From the IMG/VR virus record IMGVR_UViG_3300035698_001539, positions 1-21,358 of that record: a DNA stretch of 21,358 nucleotides. One strand, 5' to 3'. The notes beneath the pieces were generated by a model. The model ran no database searches, was not told the origin of the DNA, and saw only the letters and a program-made list of their open reading frames with translations. Below are positions 1 to 7,699 of this stretch, piece by piece. The first letter of the stretch is position 1. Every line of letters starts with the position of its first letter. The position numbers and the translations under genes were made by a program. The stretch comes from a virus.

Positions 1-25
1 ATACTATAACCTAACTGGAGATAAT

Positions 26-892
26 ATGGATTATCCTATCGACATACAACTAAAGATGTTCCTTGAGAAGGCTGCCTCTGGAGAACTAACAGAATTTCCT
101 GAGGACTTGATGGAGGAATTTAAAGACTCCTGTGCTGAGTCGCTGAACAGTATCTTCTCTAATAGAGCTAATGAGGACTTCCGTCTGCGTATGTCTAACA
201 TTGGACAAGACCCTCGTAAACTATGGTTAGAGAAACAGTATGGTAGACCTCACCCTACACCTAACTTCCTGTTGAAGATGTTGTATGGTCACCTCATTGA
301 GAAGGTATTCATGACGTTACTCAAAGCAGCCGATGTAAATATAGAAGCTGTTAATGAGAAGGTAACATTAGACCTTGACAAGATTACCCTTAAAGGTGAG
401 TATGATAGTAAGATATCAGGGTACCATTGGGACTTTAAGACAGCATCCCCCTTCTCGTATGATATGAAGTTTGTTAACGCAGACTCCCTACTTGAGGATG
501 ATGCCTTCGGATATGTGGGCCAAGCAGTGGCCTATTCAGAGGCTGATGCTACTCCCTTTGGTGGCTGGTTCGTATTCAATAAGGTGACAGGAGACTTCAA
601 AGTAGTAGATGGTACTGCACTTAATAGACCAGCCCTACGTAAGGAGATTCTAGGTAACCTAAACCATACAGTAGATATTGTTAATGGTGATGAACCAGTA
701 CCCGAATGTACTGGTGTAGTAATGGAGACTCGTTACAAGAAAGAAACAGGCAATAAGATAATTGGGAATAAGTGCAGGTTCTGTGATCATAAAGAGAAGT
801 GCCATCCCACTGTTCAATACATACCTAGTCGTTGTAGTACAGCTTCAACTAAACCTTGGGTATATTATACGGAGATAAACGACGATGCTTAA
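26..892 (+). CDS. PD-(D/E)XK (RecB/Cas4-like) phage exonuclease
   Basis: Probable DNA exonuclease of the RecB/Cas4-like PD-(D/E)XK superfamily, working in phage recombination or host DNA breakdown. Visible in 288 aa are a GHxxE helix motif (G88-H89, E92), an acidic GEYD strand with D127, the DFK core (D136, K138) and the QxxxY helix motif (Q166, Y170). A cysteine cluster near the C-terminus (C228, C250, C253, C259) resembles the Fe-S cluster of Cas4/AddB-type nucleases. However, the usual N-terminal cysteine after the 'SxxG' motif is absent (SNIGQDPRK, 57-65), so a cluster is possible but unproven. The ATG has a TGGAG ribosome site at about 16-20. The 3' end overlaps nrdA by 8 bases, implying translational coupling. 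The fold assignment is confident; the exact substrate and polarity are not readable. Confidence 0.85.
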   Translation: MDYPIDIQLKMFLEKAASGELTEFPEDLMEEFKDSCAESLNSIFSNRANEDFRLRMSNIGQDPRKLWLEKQYGRPHPTPNFLLKMLYGHLIEKVFMTLLKAADVNIEAVNEKVTLDLDKITLKGEYDSKISGYHWDFKTASPFSYDMKFVNADSLLEDDAFGYVGQAVAYSEADATPFGGWFVFNKVTGDFKVVDGTALNRPALRKEILGNLNHTVDIVNGDEPVPECTGVVMETRYKKETGNKIIGNKCRFCDHKEKCHPTVQYIPSRCSTASTKPWVYYTEINDDA

Positions 893-3644
893 TATTGATT
901 ACGATAGAGACTCCCTACTGACTGAGGTAGCACTATCTACCCTACATGACAGGTATCTATTACCAGAGGAGAAAAGCCCACAAGATGCTTTCGCTCGTGC
1001 AAGTAACGCCTATGCAGATGGGGAAGCTCATGCCCAACGAATATACGATGCTGTGTCTAAAGGATGGTTTATGTTCAGCACCCCTATCCTCTCTAATGGT
1101 GGTACTGAGCGTGGTATGCCTATCGCTTGCTTTGGTGGGTACGTGCCTGATAGTAGGGGAGGCATTACGGATCACTACACGGAGAATGCTTGGCTATCCT
1201 CTATGGGTGGCGGTATCGGTGGTTACTGGGGTGATATCCGTGCTGACGGTCAGTCTACTAGTAAGGGCAGCAAGTCTACTGGCAGTATCCCTTTCATAAA
1301 GGTAGTTGATAGTCAGATGTTAGCCTTTAGTCAGGGGAGTACCCGACGTGGTAGCTATGCTGCCTACATGAATGTCTCTCATCCAGAGATTGAAGAGTTC
1401 ATTACTATCCGTAAGCCTACCGGTGGTGATCATAATCGCAAGTCATTGAATCTTAACAATGCAGTGTGTATCCCCGATGTATTTATGGATAAGATTACGG
1501 GTGTTGATCCTGATCCAGCATGGGATCTGATAGACCCTAATAGTTTAGATGTAATCAAGACTGTTGATGCACGTAACCTATGGATGTCTATCCTTGATAC
1601 ACGCTTGGAGACAGGTGAACCGTATATCATGTACAGTGACACAGTGAACGCTGCCCTACCACAGACACAAAAGGACATGGGACTACTAGTACGACAGAGT
1701 AACTTATGCGTATCGGGTGATACTCCTATCTTAACCAAAGAGGGTTATGAAGCTATTGGTGGTCTAGTGAATCAAGAGCTAGAGGTATGGAATGGGCAGC
1801 AGTGGTCTACTACTACTGTTAGGCAGACAGACACTGATGCTACATTAATGATGGTTCAATTTAATGATGGGTCTTCTATCAAATGTACACCCCAGCATAA
1901 GTTCTATATTCAAGAGGAATATGGACAAGAACCTAAATGCTATAGTGCTAGTGAGTTATATGTAGGAGCTAAGCTGGAGAAGTTTGATTTACCTACTTCA
2001 ACTGTTATTAATTATCCACCTATGGACGATGCATACTCTCGGGGATTCTATGCAGGTGATGGTAATAACGGGTATAAATTCTCATGGGTCTACCCTGCTA
2101 AACATACTGTTATACCTAAGTTGGTGGGCACCTTCTCTGAGCCGAACGAGATAGGTCGAATACGTTGGACGCATAAGCAGTGGGAGAAGTTTATTGTACC
2201 CTTTAATGCTGATTGGGATTCACGTATGGAGTTTTTAGCAGGTTTACTAGATGCCGATGGATGTGTCACTGCTAGTGATAACTGTCAGAACATACAGCTA
2301 GTGTCTACTCAACCCCAGTTCTTACAAGAATTGAAGCTTTTATTACAGGAGATGGGCGTACATTGTACTGTGTCATTCCGCAGAAATGCAGGTGATTATA
2401 TGTTACCAGCTAATGACGGATTAGGTAGTAATAAGTTATATTCTTGTCAAGAGTTATGGATGTTAAGTATTAACGGTACTGGAGTACAACGGTTAGTGGA
2501 TGCAGGTAATCTACATACCCGCTGTCAACGATTGGTTATCAGCCCCGATCAGAATCCACAGCGTAACGCTAATAGGTTTGTAACTGTTGTTAACACAGTA
2601 GATAATGTATCAATAGAAGATACCTACTGCTTTACTGAACCCCTACGTAACAGGGGGGTATTCAATGGTGTACTGACTGGAAATTGTAGTGAGATAACCC
2701 TAGCTACTGATGAGTCTCGCACCTTTGTATGTTGCCTATCATCAGTCAACCTAGAGAAGTATGATGAGTGGAAAGATACTACATTGATAGCCGACCTTAC
2801 TAGGTTCCTTGATAACGTATTAACATGGTTTATTGCTAATGCACCTGATGCCCTACATAAGGCAGTATACTCTGCCTCTCGTGAGCGTGCTATTGGTATT
2901 GGTGCTATGGGATTCCACTCCCTACTACAGAAGAGGGGGATACCGTTTGAGTCTGCCCTTGCTACTAGTCTTAACCTCAAGGTATTCGCTGATATGAATG
3001 AGAAGGCTATAGCTGAGTCAGAGAAGCTAGCCTTAGAACGTGGTGAACCTGATGATATGCAGGGGACAGGCCGACGTAACAGTCATCTGTTTGCTATTGC
3101 ACCCAATGCTAGTAGTGGATTGATTGCTGGTACTAGCCCAGGTATTGAACCTTGGGTAGCTAATAAATTTACTCAGAAGACATTGAGTGGTTCCTTTAAC
3201 ATGGAGAATAAGTATCTTAAACTACTACTAGATAAGCATGGTCTTGATACTAAGGATGTATGGAAATCTATTACTGCTAACAAGGGTAGTATTAAACACC
3301 TGACTACTATACCTGAGTACGATAGAGATGTATTCAAGACAGCAGGTGAGATGGACCAACAGTGGTTAGTACAACATGCTGCTGATAGACAACCCTTCAT
3401 CTGTCAGGCTCAAAGCCTTAACCTATTCTTCCCACCTAACGCTAATGGTGAAGTAGATATGTCGGAGGTACACCAATGCCATGTTAACGCATGGAAGAAA
3501 GGGGTTAAGACTCTCTACTATCTACGCTCACAGGCAGTAGCTCGTGTAGAGAACGTGGAGATCAAGGTAGAACGTAAGGAATTGGCTGGTGCAACCATCA
3601 GTCCAGTAAATCAGGAGACCACATGCATGGCATGTGAGTCATAA
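885..3644 (+). CDS. nrdA: Class I ribonucleotide reductase large subunit with in-frame intein
   Basis: Catalytic alpha subunit that reduces ribonucleotides to deoxyribonucleotides, feeding phage replication. The 919-aa product contains a 326-aa intein (residues 275-600), leaving a 593-aa mature enzyme. That is shorter than E. coli NrdA (761 aa) and lacks an obvious N-terminal ATP-cone, so dATP feedback inhibition is probably missing. Conserved parts are a redox cysteine C82 (ACFGGY), the N-L-C-x-E active site (N273-L274, then C601 and E603 after splicing; C601 matches the thiyl-radical C439 of E. coli), and the second redox cysteine at C617. The phosphate-binding PNASSG-type loop, the radical-transfer pair Y878-Y879 and the C-terminal shuttle cysteines C914/C917 are also present. 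All key residues are intact, so the enzyme should be active once spliced. The GGAG ribosome site at 871-874 lies inside the upstream gene. nrdB follows after one intervening gene. Confidence 0.97.
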   Translation: MLNIDYDRDSLLTEVALSTLHDRYLLPEEKSPQDAFARASNAYADGEAHAQRIYDAVSKGWFMFSTPILSNGGTERGMPIACFGGYVPDSRGGITDHYTENAWLSSMGGGIGGYWGDIRADGQSTSKGSKSTGSIPFIKVVDSQMLAFSQGSTRRGSYAAYMNVSHPEIEEFITIRKPTGGDHNRKSLNLNNAVCIPDVFMDKITGVDPDPAWDLIDPNSLDVIKTVDARNLWMSILDTRLETGEPYIMYSDTVNAALPQTQKDMGLLVRQSNLCVSGDTPILTKEGYEAIGGLVNQELEVWNGQQWSTTTVRQTDTDATLMMVQFNDGSSIKCTPQHKFYIQEEYGQEPKCYSASELYVGAKLEKFDLPTSTVINYPPMDDAYSRGFYAGDGNNGYKFSWVYPAKHTVIPKLVGTFSEPNEIGRIRWTHKQWEKFIVPFNADWDSRMEFLAGLLDADGCVTASDNCQNIQLVSTQPQFLQELKLLLQEMGVHCTVSFRRNAGDYMLPANDGLGSNKLYSCQELWMLSINGTGVQRLVDAGNLHTRCQRLVISPDQNPQRNANRFVTVVNTVDNVSIEDTYCFTEPLRNRGVFNGVLTGNCSEITLATDESRTFVCCLSSVNLEKYDEWKDTTLIADLTRFLDNVLTWFIANAPDALHKAVYSASRERAIGIGAMGFHSLLQKRGIPFESALATSLNLKVFADMNEKAIAESEKLALERGEPDDMQGTGRRNSHLFAIAPNASSGLIAGTSPGIEPWVANKFTQKTLSGSFNMENKYLKLLLDKHGLDTKDVWKSITANKGSIKHLTTIPEYDRDVFKTAGEMDQQWLVQHAADRQPFICQAQSLNLFFPPNANGEVDMSEVHQCHVNAWKKGVKTLYYLRSQAVARVENVEIKVERKELAGATISPVNQETTCMACES
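1707..2684 (+). mobile_element. Intein with LAGLIDADG homing endonuclease, inserted in nrdA
   Basis: A 326-residue protein-splicing element. It begins at Cys (block A, CVSGDTPILTKEGY), has block B CTPQHKF with the usual Thr and His, two dodecapeptide homing-endonuclease motifs (GFYAGDG near 388-394, FLAGLLDADG near 454-463), and ends with a block F/G region finishing VLTGN before the +1 Cys of the host protein. The residue before the terminal Asn is Gly instead of the usual His. The insertion lies between L274 and the catalytic radical cysteine, so a functional reductase needs exact excision. The endonuclease motifs look intact, so the element may still be mobile. By hand count its leucines are about 15 of 27 TTA, against about 7 of 52 in the flanking reductase, which suggests recent arrival from another genome. 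Confidence 0.95.
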
Positions 3645-3656
3645 CAGGAGGGTATT

Positions 3657-4490
3657 ATGGTTTATAACTTAAACATAGGGGTTCGTCTTGGCTTTATAGT
3701 AGAGTCTATGCTTGAGAGAATAGCACAGGAGATACATGCTCCAGTGTTCATCTGTGCTGCTACCTGTCTAGATGCTATCCTAGGTACTCCGCAAAGGGTG
3801 ACACCCACCTTTATTATGGAGGACAAAGCTGCCCTTGTTAGGGGGGTAACGGCCTTAGAGTCAATAGAAGATTGTGACGTTCATACACGTGGTAGCTATA
3901 TATGGGATGTGTATCTTCGAGGTATCCTACGGGTACATCTACGGATTGTAGATGATCATATGCCTAAGGATTTCCCTATTGCTGGGGTTGTTCAATTCCT
4001 TTCATTCTCTGAGGTTGGGTACCGAAAGGAGTTTGAGGAAGCCTTAACCCATAGGGTAGTACAGATACCTGAACTCCTTAGTGCAGCCCAATCCTCGTAC
4101 TATAGAGCTATTGTAGATGTACTTGCTATGTATAACGAGGTAGGGGGTTCAGACTCCCCCCGTAAGGTATTGAGTGGGTGTCGTACTAATAGACATATTG
4201 TTAATACAGGACCAAGACCTTTTACTATTAAGGGGTGGGATAACCTTATAGGCTCCAGTGCCTCTGATGTTAGTCCGTCTCAGGATACAGCCCCTTCTGT
4301 TGGGTATCAGGGTACTACCTTCTGGGATGCTGCTCAGCTACCAACGGAGTTCCCCGCTATAGATACCCCTTCATTTGCTACTACTAATTATAGCAGGAAT
4401 GTAGAGAGTGGGGAGAGAGCTATATCGTCTTCATTACAACCTTCCTTAGACCTATATAACCTAGGAGGCAACATTGACATTACTAGATAA
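3657..4490 (+). CDS. Unknown protein encoded between nrdA and nrdB
   Basis: A 277-aa protein I do not recognise. Residues about 1-165 look like a folded alpha/beta domain with a conserved-looking central stretch rich in Asp, Arg and His (EDCDVHTRGSYIWD, then RVHLRIVDD). Residues about 170-277 are Ser/Thr/Pro/Asn-rich and probably flexible. There is no signal peptide, clear membrane segment or cysteine cluster. The ATG has a strong AGGAGGG site at 3648-3653, directly after the nrdA stop. The 3' end overlaps nrdB by 17 bases and contains the nrdB ribosome site, so the two are probably coupled. The position suggests a role near nucleotide metabolism, but this is context only. A nucleotidyltransferase-like fold crossed my mind and could not be supported. 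Confidence 0.85.
   Translation: MVYNLNIGVRLGFIVESMLERIAQEIHAPVFICAATCLDAILGTPQRVTPTFIMEDKAALVRGVTALESIEDCDVHTRGSYIWDVYLRGILRVHLRIVDDHMPKDFPIAGVVQFLSFSEVGYRKEFEEALTHRVVQIPELLSAAQSSYYRAIVDVLAMYNEVGGSDSPRKVLSGCRTNRHIVNTGPRPFTIKGWDNLIGSSASDVSPSQDTAPSVGYQGTTFWDAAQLPTEFPAIDTPSFATTNYSRNVESGERAISSSLQPSLDLYNLGGNIDITR
4463..4476 (+). promoter_or_regulatory. Shine-Dalgarno and TTG start of nrdB
   Basis: AGGAGG at 4463-4468 lies five bases before TTG at 4474. This strong site fixes a non-ATG start for nrdB and lies entirely within the end of the preceding reading frame. It fits translational coupling, with the strong site offsetting the weak start codon. Confidence 0.8.
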
Positions 4491-5481
4491 GAGAGAGTAT
4501 TATAAACCCTTTAATTACCCGTGGGCATATGAAGCATATAAACAACAACAACGTATCCATTGGCTACCTGATGAAGTACCACTACGTGAGGATGTACGGG
4601 ATTGGAACAGGAACCTAGATGAGGGGGAGAAGAACCTCCTTACCCAGATCTTCCGGTTCTTTACTCAAGGGGATGTAGATGTAGCACAAGGCTACCTTCA
4701 TAAGTATATCCCTATCTTCGGACACCAGCCTGAGTTAGCTATGATGCTTAGTAGCTTTGCTAACATGGAGGCTGTGCATGTAGATGCGTATAGTCTACTA
4801 CTTGATACCTTAGGGTTACCTGAGTCAGAGTATCAGGCGTTTAGTAAGTACACAGCTATGGCTAACAAGCATGAGTATCTATCAGATGTTGATACAAGAG
4901 AGATTGTTATTGAGGCAAGACCAGTAGGGGCATCTTTTGCCTATAAGCAGAGGACAGCTAAAGGATTAGCTGTATACTCTGCCTTCACTGAGGGGTTACA
5001 GCTATTCAGTAGCTTTGCTATCCTGCTTAACTTCCCCCGTCATAATAAGATGAAGGGTATGGGGCAGATTGTTACATGGTCTATTCGTGATGAGAGCCTA
5101 CATGTGGAGAGTATGATTAAACTCTTTGAGACATTCATCAACGAGAATCCTGAGATATGGACTGATGACTTTAGAGGTGAGTTGTATCAGGTATGTCGTG
5201 ACATGGTAGACTTAGAGGATGCCTTCATTGATCTAGCCTTTGAACAAGGTGGTATACAGGATATGGAAGCTACTGATGTGAAGCAGTATGTACGATTCAT
5301 TGCAGATAGACGACTACTACAGCTAGGCTTAAAGCCTAACTATGGAGTTAAAGATAATCCCCTACCCTGGATTGATGATATGGTTAGTGGTGTAGAACAT
5401 GCTAACTTCTTCGAGACAAGAGCAACAGAGTACACCCGAGCTAATGGCACAGGGTGGGGTAACATATTCGATAACAACTAA
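4474..5481 (+). CDS. nrdB: Class I ribonucleotide reductase small (radical) subunit
   Basis: Dimetal, tyrosyl-radical beta subunit that partners NrdA. The 335-aa ferritin-like helical protein shows the ligand set of class I R2 proteins: D67 (or D69) in FFTQGDVD, E99 and H102 in the EAVH motif, E173 (FTEG), and E207 with H210 (RDESLH). The radical tyrosine is Y106, four residues after H102, as in E. coli Y122. The spacing from E173 to E207 (34) equals that of E. coli. The start is a TTG at 4474 with a near-perfect AGGAGG at 4463-4468, both inside the preceding gene. No ATG near this position fits as well. The class I type means the host grows with oxygen during infection. Confidence 0.97.
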   Translation: MTLLDKREYYKPFNYPWAYEAYKQQQRIHWLPDEVPLREDVRDWNRNLDEGEKNLLTQIFRFFTQGDVDVAQGYLHKYIPIFGHQPELAMMLSSFANMEAVHVDAYSLLLDTLGLPESEYQAFSKYTAMANKHEYLSDVDTREIVIEARPVGASFAYKQRTAKGLAVYSAFTEGLQLFSSFAILLNFPRHNKMKGMGQIVTWSIRDESLHVESMIKLFETFINENPEIWTDDFRGELYQVCRDMVDLEDAFIDLAFEQGGIQDMEATDVKQYVRFIADRRLLQLGLKPNYGVKDNPLPWIDDMVSGVEHANFFETRATEYTRANGTGWGNIFDNN

Positions 5482-5493
5482 CAGGAGAGACTT

Positions 5494-5772
5494 ATGACTA
5501 ACGTAACTAATATAGACCTAGCAACAACAGATCCTAACGAACGTATGGTAGCCACCTTTGCAGAAGAGGGCATTCAGATCTTATCTATTGCCCTGCTGAC
5601 TGGTGCTACTAGTGGTGTTCGTATTACTAATAACCAATTTGAAATGTTAGCGTTACATTATGGAACCATCAAACACCAAGCATCCAAACTTACTAGCACG
5701 GATAACGAAGGAGCGGTTGAAGCCTCAGACGATACCGAGCAAGAAGAAACAGAAGCTAGAGAAGCAAGCTAA
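5494..5772 (+). CDS. Small acidic protein of unknown function
   Basis: A 92-aa protein, not recognised. Residues about 1-65 could form a small helical domain with a hydrophobic stretch (IQILSIALLTGA, about 27-38). The tail from about 66 on is Glu/Asp/Thr/Ser-rich and likely disordered. The ATG follows a clean AGGAGAG site. It lies 12 bases after nrdB, so it is part of the same operon. No domain, cysteine motif or signal peptide is seen. Confidence 0.75.
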   Translation: MTNVTNIDLATTDPNERMVATFAEEGIQILSIALLTGATSGVRITNNQFEMLALHYGTIKHQASKLTSTDNEGAVEASDDTEQEETEAREAS

Positions 5773-5786
5773 GAAGGAGAAAGATT

Positions 5787-6020
5787 ATGAGTAATACAAA
5801 TTTAATAGAACATATACGTAATCAGATTACTACCCTTGAGCAAGAAGTAGAAGAGTCCTCAATATTAAATGACCCAGACTTTAACATCCAAGACTACTGT
5901 GGTGGTAATTTTGATGATGCTTATGACATGGGGTGTGATGTTGGGAGTACAACTGGGCAATTAGGAGTATACAAGAACCTGCTACGTCTATATACAGACA
6001 ATAATTATAAGGCAGCTTAA
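5787..6020 (+). CDS. Small acidic protein of unknown function
   Basis: A 77-aa acidic protein. The N-terminal 25 residues look like a helix or short coiled coil (EHIRNQITTLEQEVEESS). The middle is rich in Asp, Gly and Cys (DYCGGNFDDAYDMGCDVG, about 36-53). AAGGAGAAAG gives a good ribosome site. Its TAA shares one base with the ATG of the endonuclease I gene (TAATG), which implies coupled translation. It is not recognised. Confidence 0.75.
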   Translation: MSNTNLIEHIRNQITTLEQEVEESSILNDPDFNIQDYCGGNFDDAYDMGCDVGSTTGQLGVYKNLLRLYTDNNYKAA

Positions 6021-6412
6021 TGTCTTACGGCAAGAAGACAGGACGATACCGTAGTATCTACGAGTCTGCTGTCGCCAAAGCAATGCGTACCTTAGGTATC
6101 AAGTTCAAGTATGAGAACATGAAGTTAAAGTATGCAGTCCCAGCAAGGGTAGCGACCTACACTCCCGATTTTGAATTACCTAATGGTATTATTATTGAGT
6201 GTAAAGGTCGCTTCACCCCTGCTGATAGGAAGAAGATGTTGTTTGTTATAGAGTCACACCCTAAGCTAGATATACGTATGCTGTTTCAAAACAGTAAGGT
6301 TAAGATACGTAAAGGTAGTAAGACCAGCTACGCTGATTGGTGCGATAAGAACAATATTGTATGGGCACACGGGATGGTGCCTCAAGCATGGCTTAAAGCT
6401 AAGGGGAGATAA
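6020..6412 (+). CDS. Endonuclease I, Holliday-junction resolvase (T7 gp3 family)
   Basis: Homodimeric junction-resolving nuclease that debranches replicating and recombining phage DNA before packaging. In T7 it also helps degrade host DNA. The 130-aa length is close to that of T7 gp3 (149 aa). The active-site set is complete and spaced exactly as in T7: E15, D50, E60 and K62 here versus E20, D55, E65 and K67. The core reads YTPDF...IIIECKG. A basic stretch (KVKIRKGSK) follows. The ATG overlaps the preceding stop by one base, and the next gene starts two bases after this stop. The assignment is firm. Confidence 0.95.
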   Translation: MSYGKKTGRYRSIYESAVAKAMRTLGIKFKYENMKLKYAVPARVATYTPDFELPNGIIIECKGRFTPADRKKMLFVIESHPKLDIRMLFQNSKVKIRKGSKTSYADWCDKNNIVWAHGMVPQAWLKAKGR

Positions 6413-6414
6413 CG

Positions 6415-7161
6415 ATGAGTGAGATTAAGAAGTTATTCTGGGACATAGAAACTAGTAAGATGACAGTACGTTCATTCAGTCTATACCCAGATTATATATC
6501 ACCAGATGATATTATCAAAGATTGGCATATCATTAGTATTGCCTACAAGTGGGCAGGTAGTGACAAGGTACACGTCCTACGTAAGCGTGGTAAGGACGAT
6601 GACTCTGTTATGATTGCTAAGATGCATAAGGTATTGAGTCAAGCTGACTTACTGATCCATCATAATGGAGATTCATTTGATATGCCTAAGTTCCTATCTC
6701 GTATGATTGAGTTAGGACTACCACCACTACCTAAGATCAAGAGCTTTGATACTCTTAAGGCTGCACGTAGAGCTAAGTTCAGTAGCCGTAAGCTAGACTA
6801 CCTACTCAAGGTACTCTGTGACCACGGTAAGCTAGAGAACCCTAAGGGGTTATGGAACGATGCTACTGATGGGGATAGGGTAGCTATCGATCACATGGTT
6901 AAATACAACAAACAGGACGTAGTGCTACTAGAAGAACTATATGATATCCTATTACCGTACAACCTGATCGCCCATCCTAATGAGAATATGTTTAGTGCTG
7001 ATGGTACTACTGATAACTGTCCTACATGTGGGAGTCCCGATCTAACTAAGCGGGGATTCAATATGACTAAGGTAGCTAAGTATCAACGGTATCAATGTAA
7101 CAGTTGTCATGGTTGGAGTCAGGGAAAGAAGAATGTAGCAGAGGTCATGGAGATACGATGA
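6415..7161 (+). CDS. DEDDy 3'-5' exonuclease with C-terminal zinc ribbon
   Basis: RNase H-fold exonuclease similar to the proofreading domain of family B polymerases, but without a polymerase domain. Motif Exo I is FWDIETS (D10, E12), Exo II is HNGDSFDMP (D89), and Exo III is YNKQDVV (Y164, D168), giving the DEDDy type. After residue 200 comes a zinc ribbon (C202-P-T-C205 ... C228-N-S-C231) probably used for nucleic-acid contact. The 248-aa length fits stand-alone phage exonucleases. It lies directly after endonuclease I, in a DNA-processing block. GGGAGATAACG precedes the ATG. The substrate (DNA or RNA) cannot be read from the sequence. Confidence 0.88.
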   Translation: MSEIKKLFWDIETSKMTVRSFSLYPDYISPDDIIKDWHIISIAYKWAGSDKVHVLRKRGKDDDSVMIAKMHKVLSQADLLIHHNGDSFDMPKFLSRMIELGLPPLPKIKSFDTLKAARRAKFSSRKLDYLLKVLCDHGKLENPKGLWNDATDGDRVAIDHMVKYNKQDVVLLEELYDILLPYNLIAHPNENMFSADGTTDNCPTCGSPDLTKRGFNMTKVAKYQRYQCNSCHGWSQGKKNVAEVMEIR

Positions 7162-7320
7162 AAGCTATATACACAGCCCCTAACGGGGTCACTCCTAGAT
7201 TATCTCAATAGGTATAAGAGGGGTACTAATCTACCAGAGGAATTCTGGGAACTGTTAGAGCAAGAGGTGGGTAATAGGGTAGATGAGTTTAGAGATAAGT
7301 ATACTACTAGACAACACTAG
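7158..7320 (+). pseudogene. Small gene with apparent +1 frameshift (about 53 aa)
   Basis: An ATG at 7158 has an excellent GGAG site at 7149-7152 and overlaps the exonuclease stop (ATGA), but its own frame stops after 17 codons (TAG 7209-7211). The +1 frame is open from 7162 to the TAG at 7318-7320 and looks coding (LDYLNRYKRGTNLPEEFWEL...), yet it contains no suitable early start. Removing one A from the AAA after the ATG would join the two into one 53-residue protein beginning MKLYTQ. This could be a sequencing error in a short homopolymer, a real inactivating mutation, or a translational frameshift. A small GC-rich hairpin (7177-7188) lies just downstream but is too weak to argue for recoding. 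Confidence 0.45.
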
Positions 7321-7351
7321 GAGGTGGGAGTCAGCATACCCAGGCCAGATA

Positions 7352-7360
7352 TGGTATAAT
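7352..7360 (+). promoter_or_regulatory. Extended -10 host sigma70-type promoter
   Basis: TGGTATAAT at 7352-7360 is a perfect extended -10 (TGnTATAAT). The -35 region is poor (about 7331-7337, TCAGCA/CAGCAT), as is usual for extended -10 promoters. Transcription would start near 7367, just before the AGAAGGA ribosome site of the gene at 7385. It lies in one of the few gaps between plus-strand genes and would feed the accessory block. This is from motif reading only. Confidence 0.5.
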
Positions 7361-7384
7361 CGTACGAAACAGAAGGAAAATAAG

Positions 7385-7699
7385 ATGACAGATAACATTG
7401 AAGAGATACTAGAAGAACGTGGTAAGACACACGGTGACTTTAAAGAACATGCCGAGTATACACAACGTATGAAAGACATGATCGTAGAGTCAGAGCAGGG
7501 GGGTATGCAAGTAGATGGAGGGGTAGATACCTCCAATAATATGAACATGTCCCAGACGGAAGCACTAGAGATGATCATGCATAAGATCGGTCGTATCTTA
7601 GCTGGTAGTCCCCACCATAATGATCACTGGGATGACATCGCTGGGTATGCTAAGCTAGGGAGTAAGGCTTGTTTACGGAGTGAACCACATGAAGATTGA
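7385..7699 (+). CDS. DUF6378-like phage protein
   Basis: A 104-aa helical protein matching, as far as I recall, the DUF6378 family of phage proteins. It has an N-terminal ERGKTHGDF motif and a C-terminal conserved block EMIMHKIGRILAG...DHWDDIAGYAKL, with His, Lys, Arg and Asp residues in MazG-like helical spacing. The family has no established activity, and an all-alpha NTP-pyrophosphatase relation is speculation. The frame stays open upstream to 7283, but the ATG at 7385 has AGAAGGA at 7371-7377 and the promoter start near 7367, so 7385 is preferred. The 3' end overlaps the next gene. Confidence 0.8.
   Translation: MTDNIEEILEERGKTHGDFKEHAEYTQRMKDMIVESEQGGMQVDGGVDTSNNMNMSQTEALEMIMHKIGRILAGSPHHNDHWDDIAGYAKLGSKACLRSEPHED

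Noticed and set aside
7177-7188. CCCC-TAAC-GGGG hairpin as a frameshift stimulator or terminator
   Set aside because: Four base pairs are too weak, there is no following T run, and no recognisable slippery sequence precedes it.
7296-7325. Loose resemblance to a T7-type RNA polymerase promoter (ATACTACT...CACTAGGAGG)
   Set aside because: The match is patchy, needs gaps, and no second copy of the motif was found in other intergenic spaces. Phage promoters should recur.
7283-7384. Upstream in-frame extension of the DUF6378-like gene
   Set aside because: It would overlap the -10 promoter and the previous coding-like frame, and the ATG at 7385 has the proper ribosome site and begins the conserved domain.
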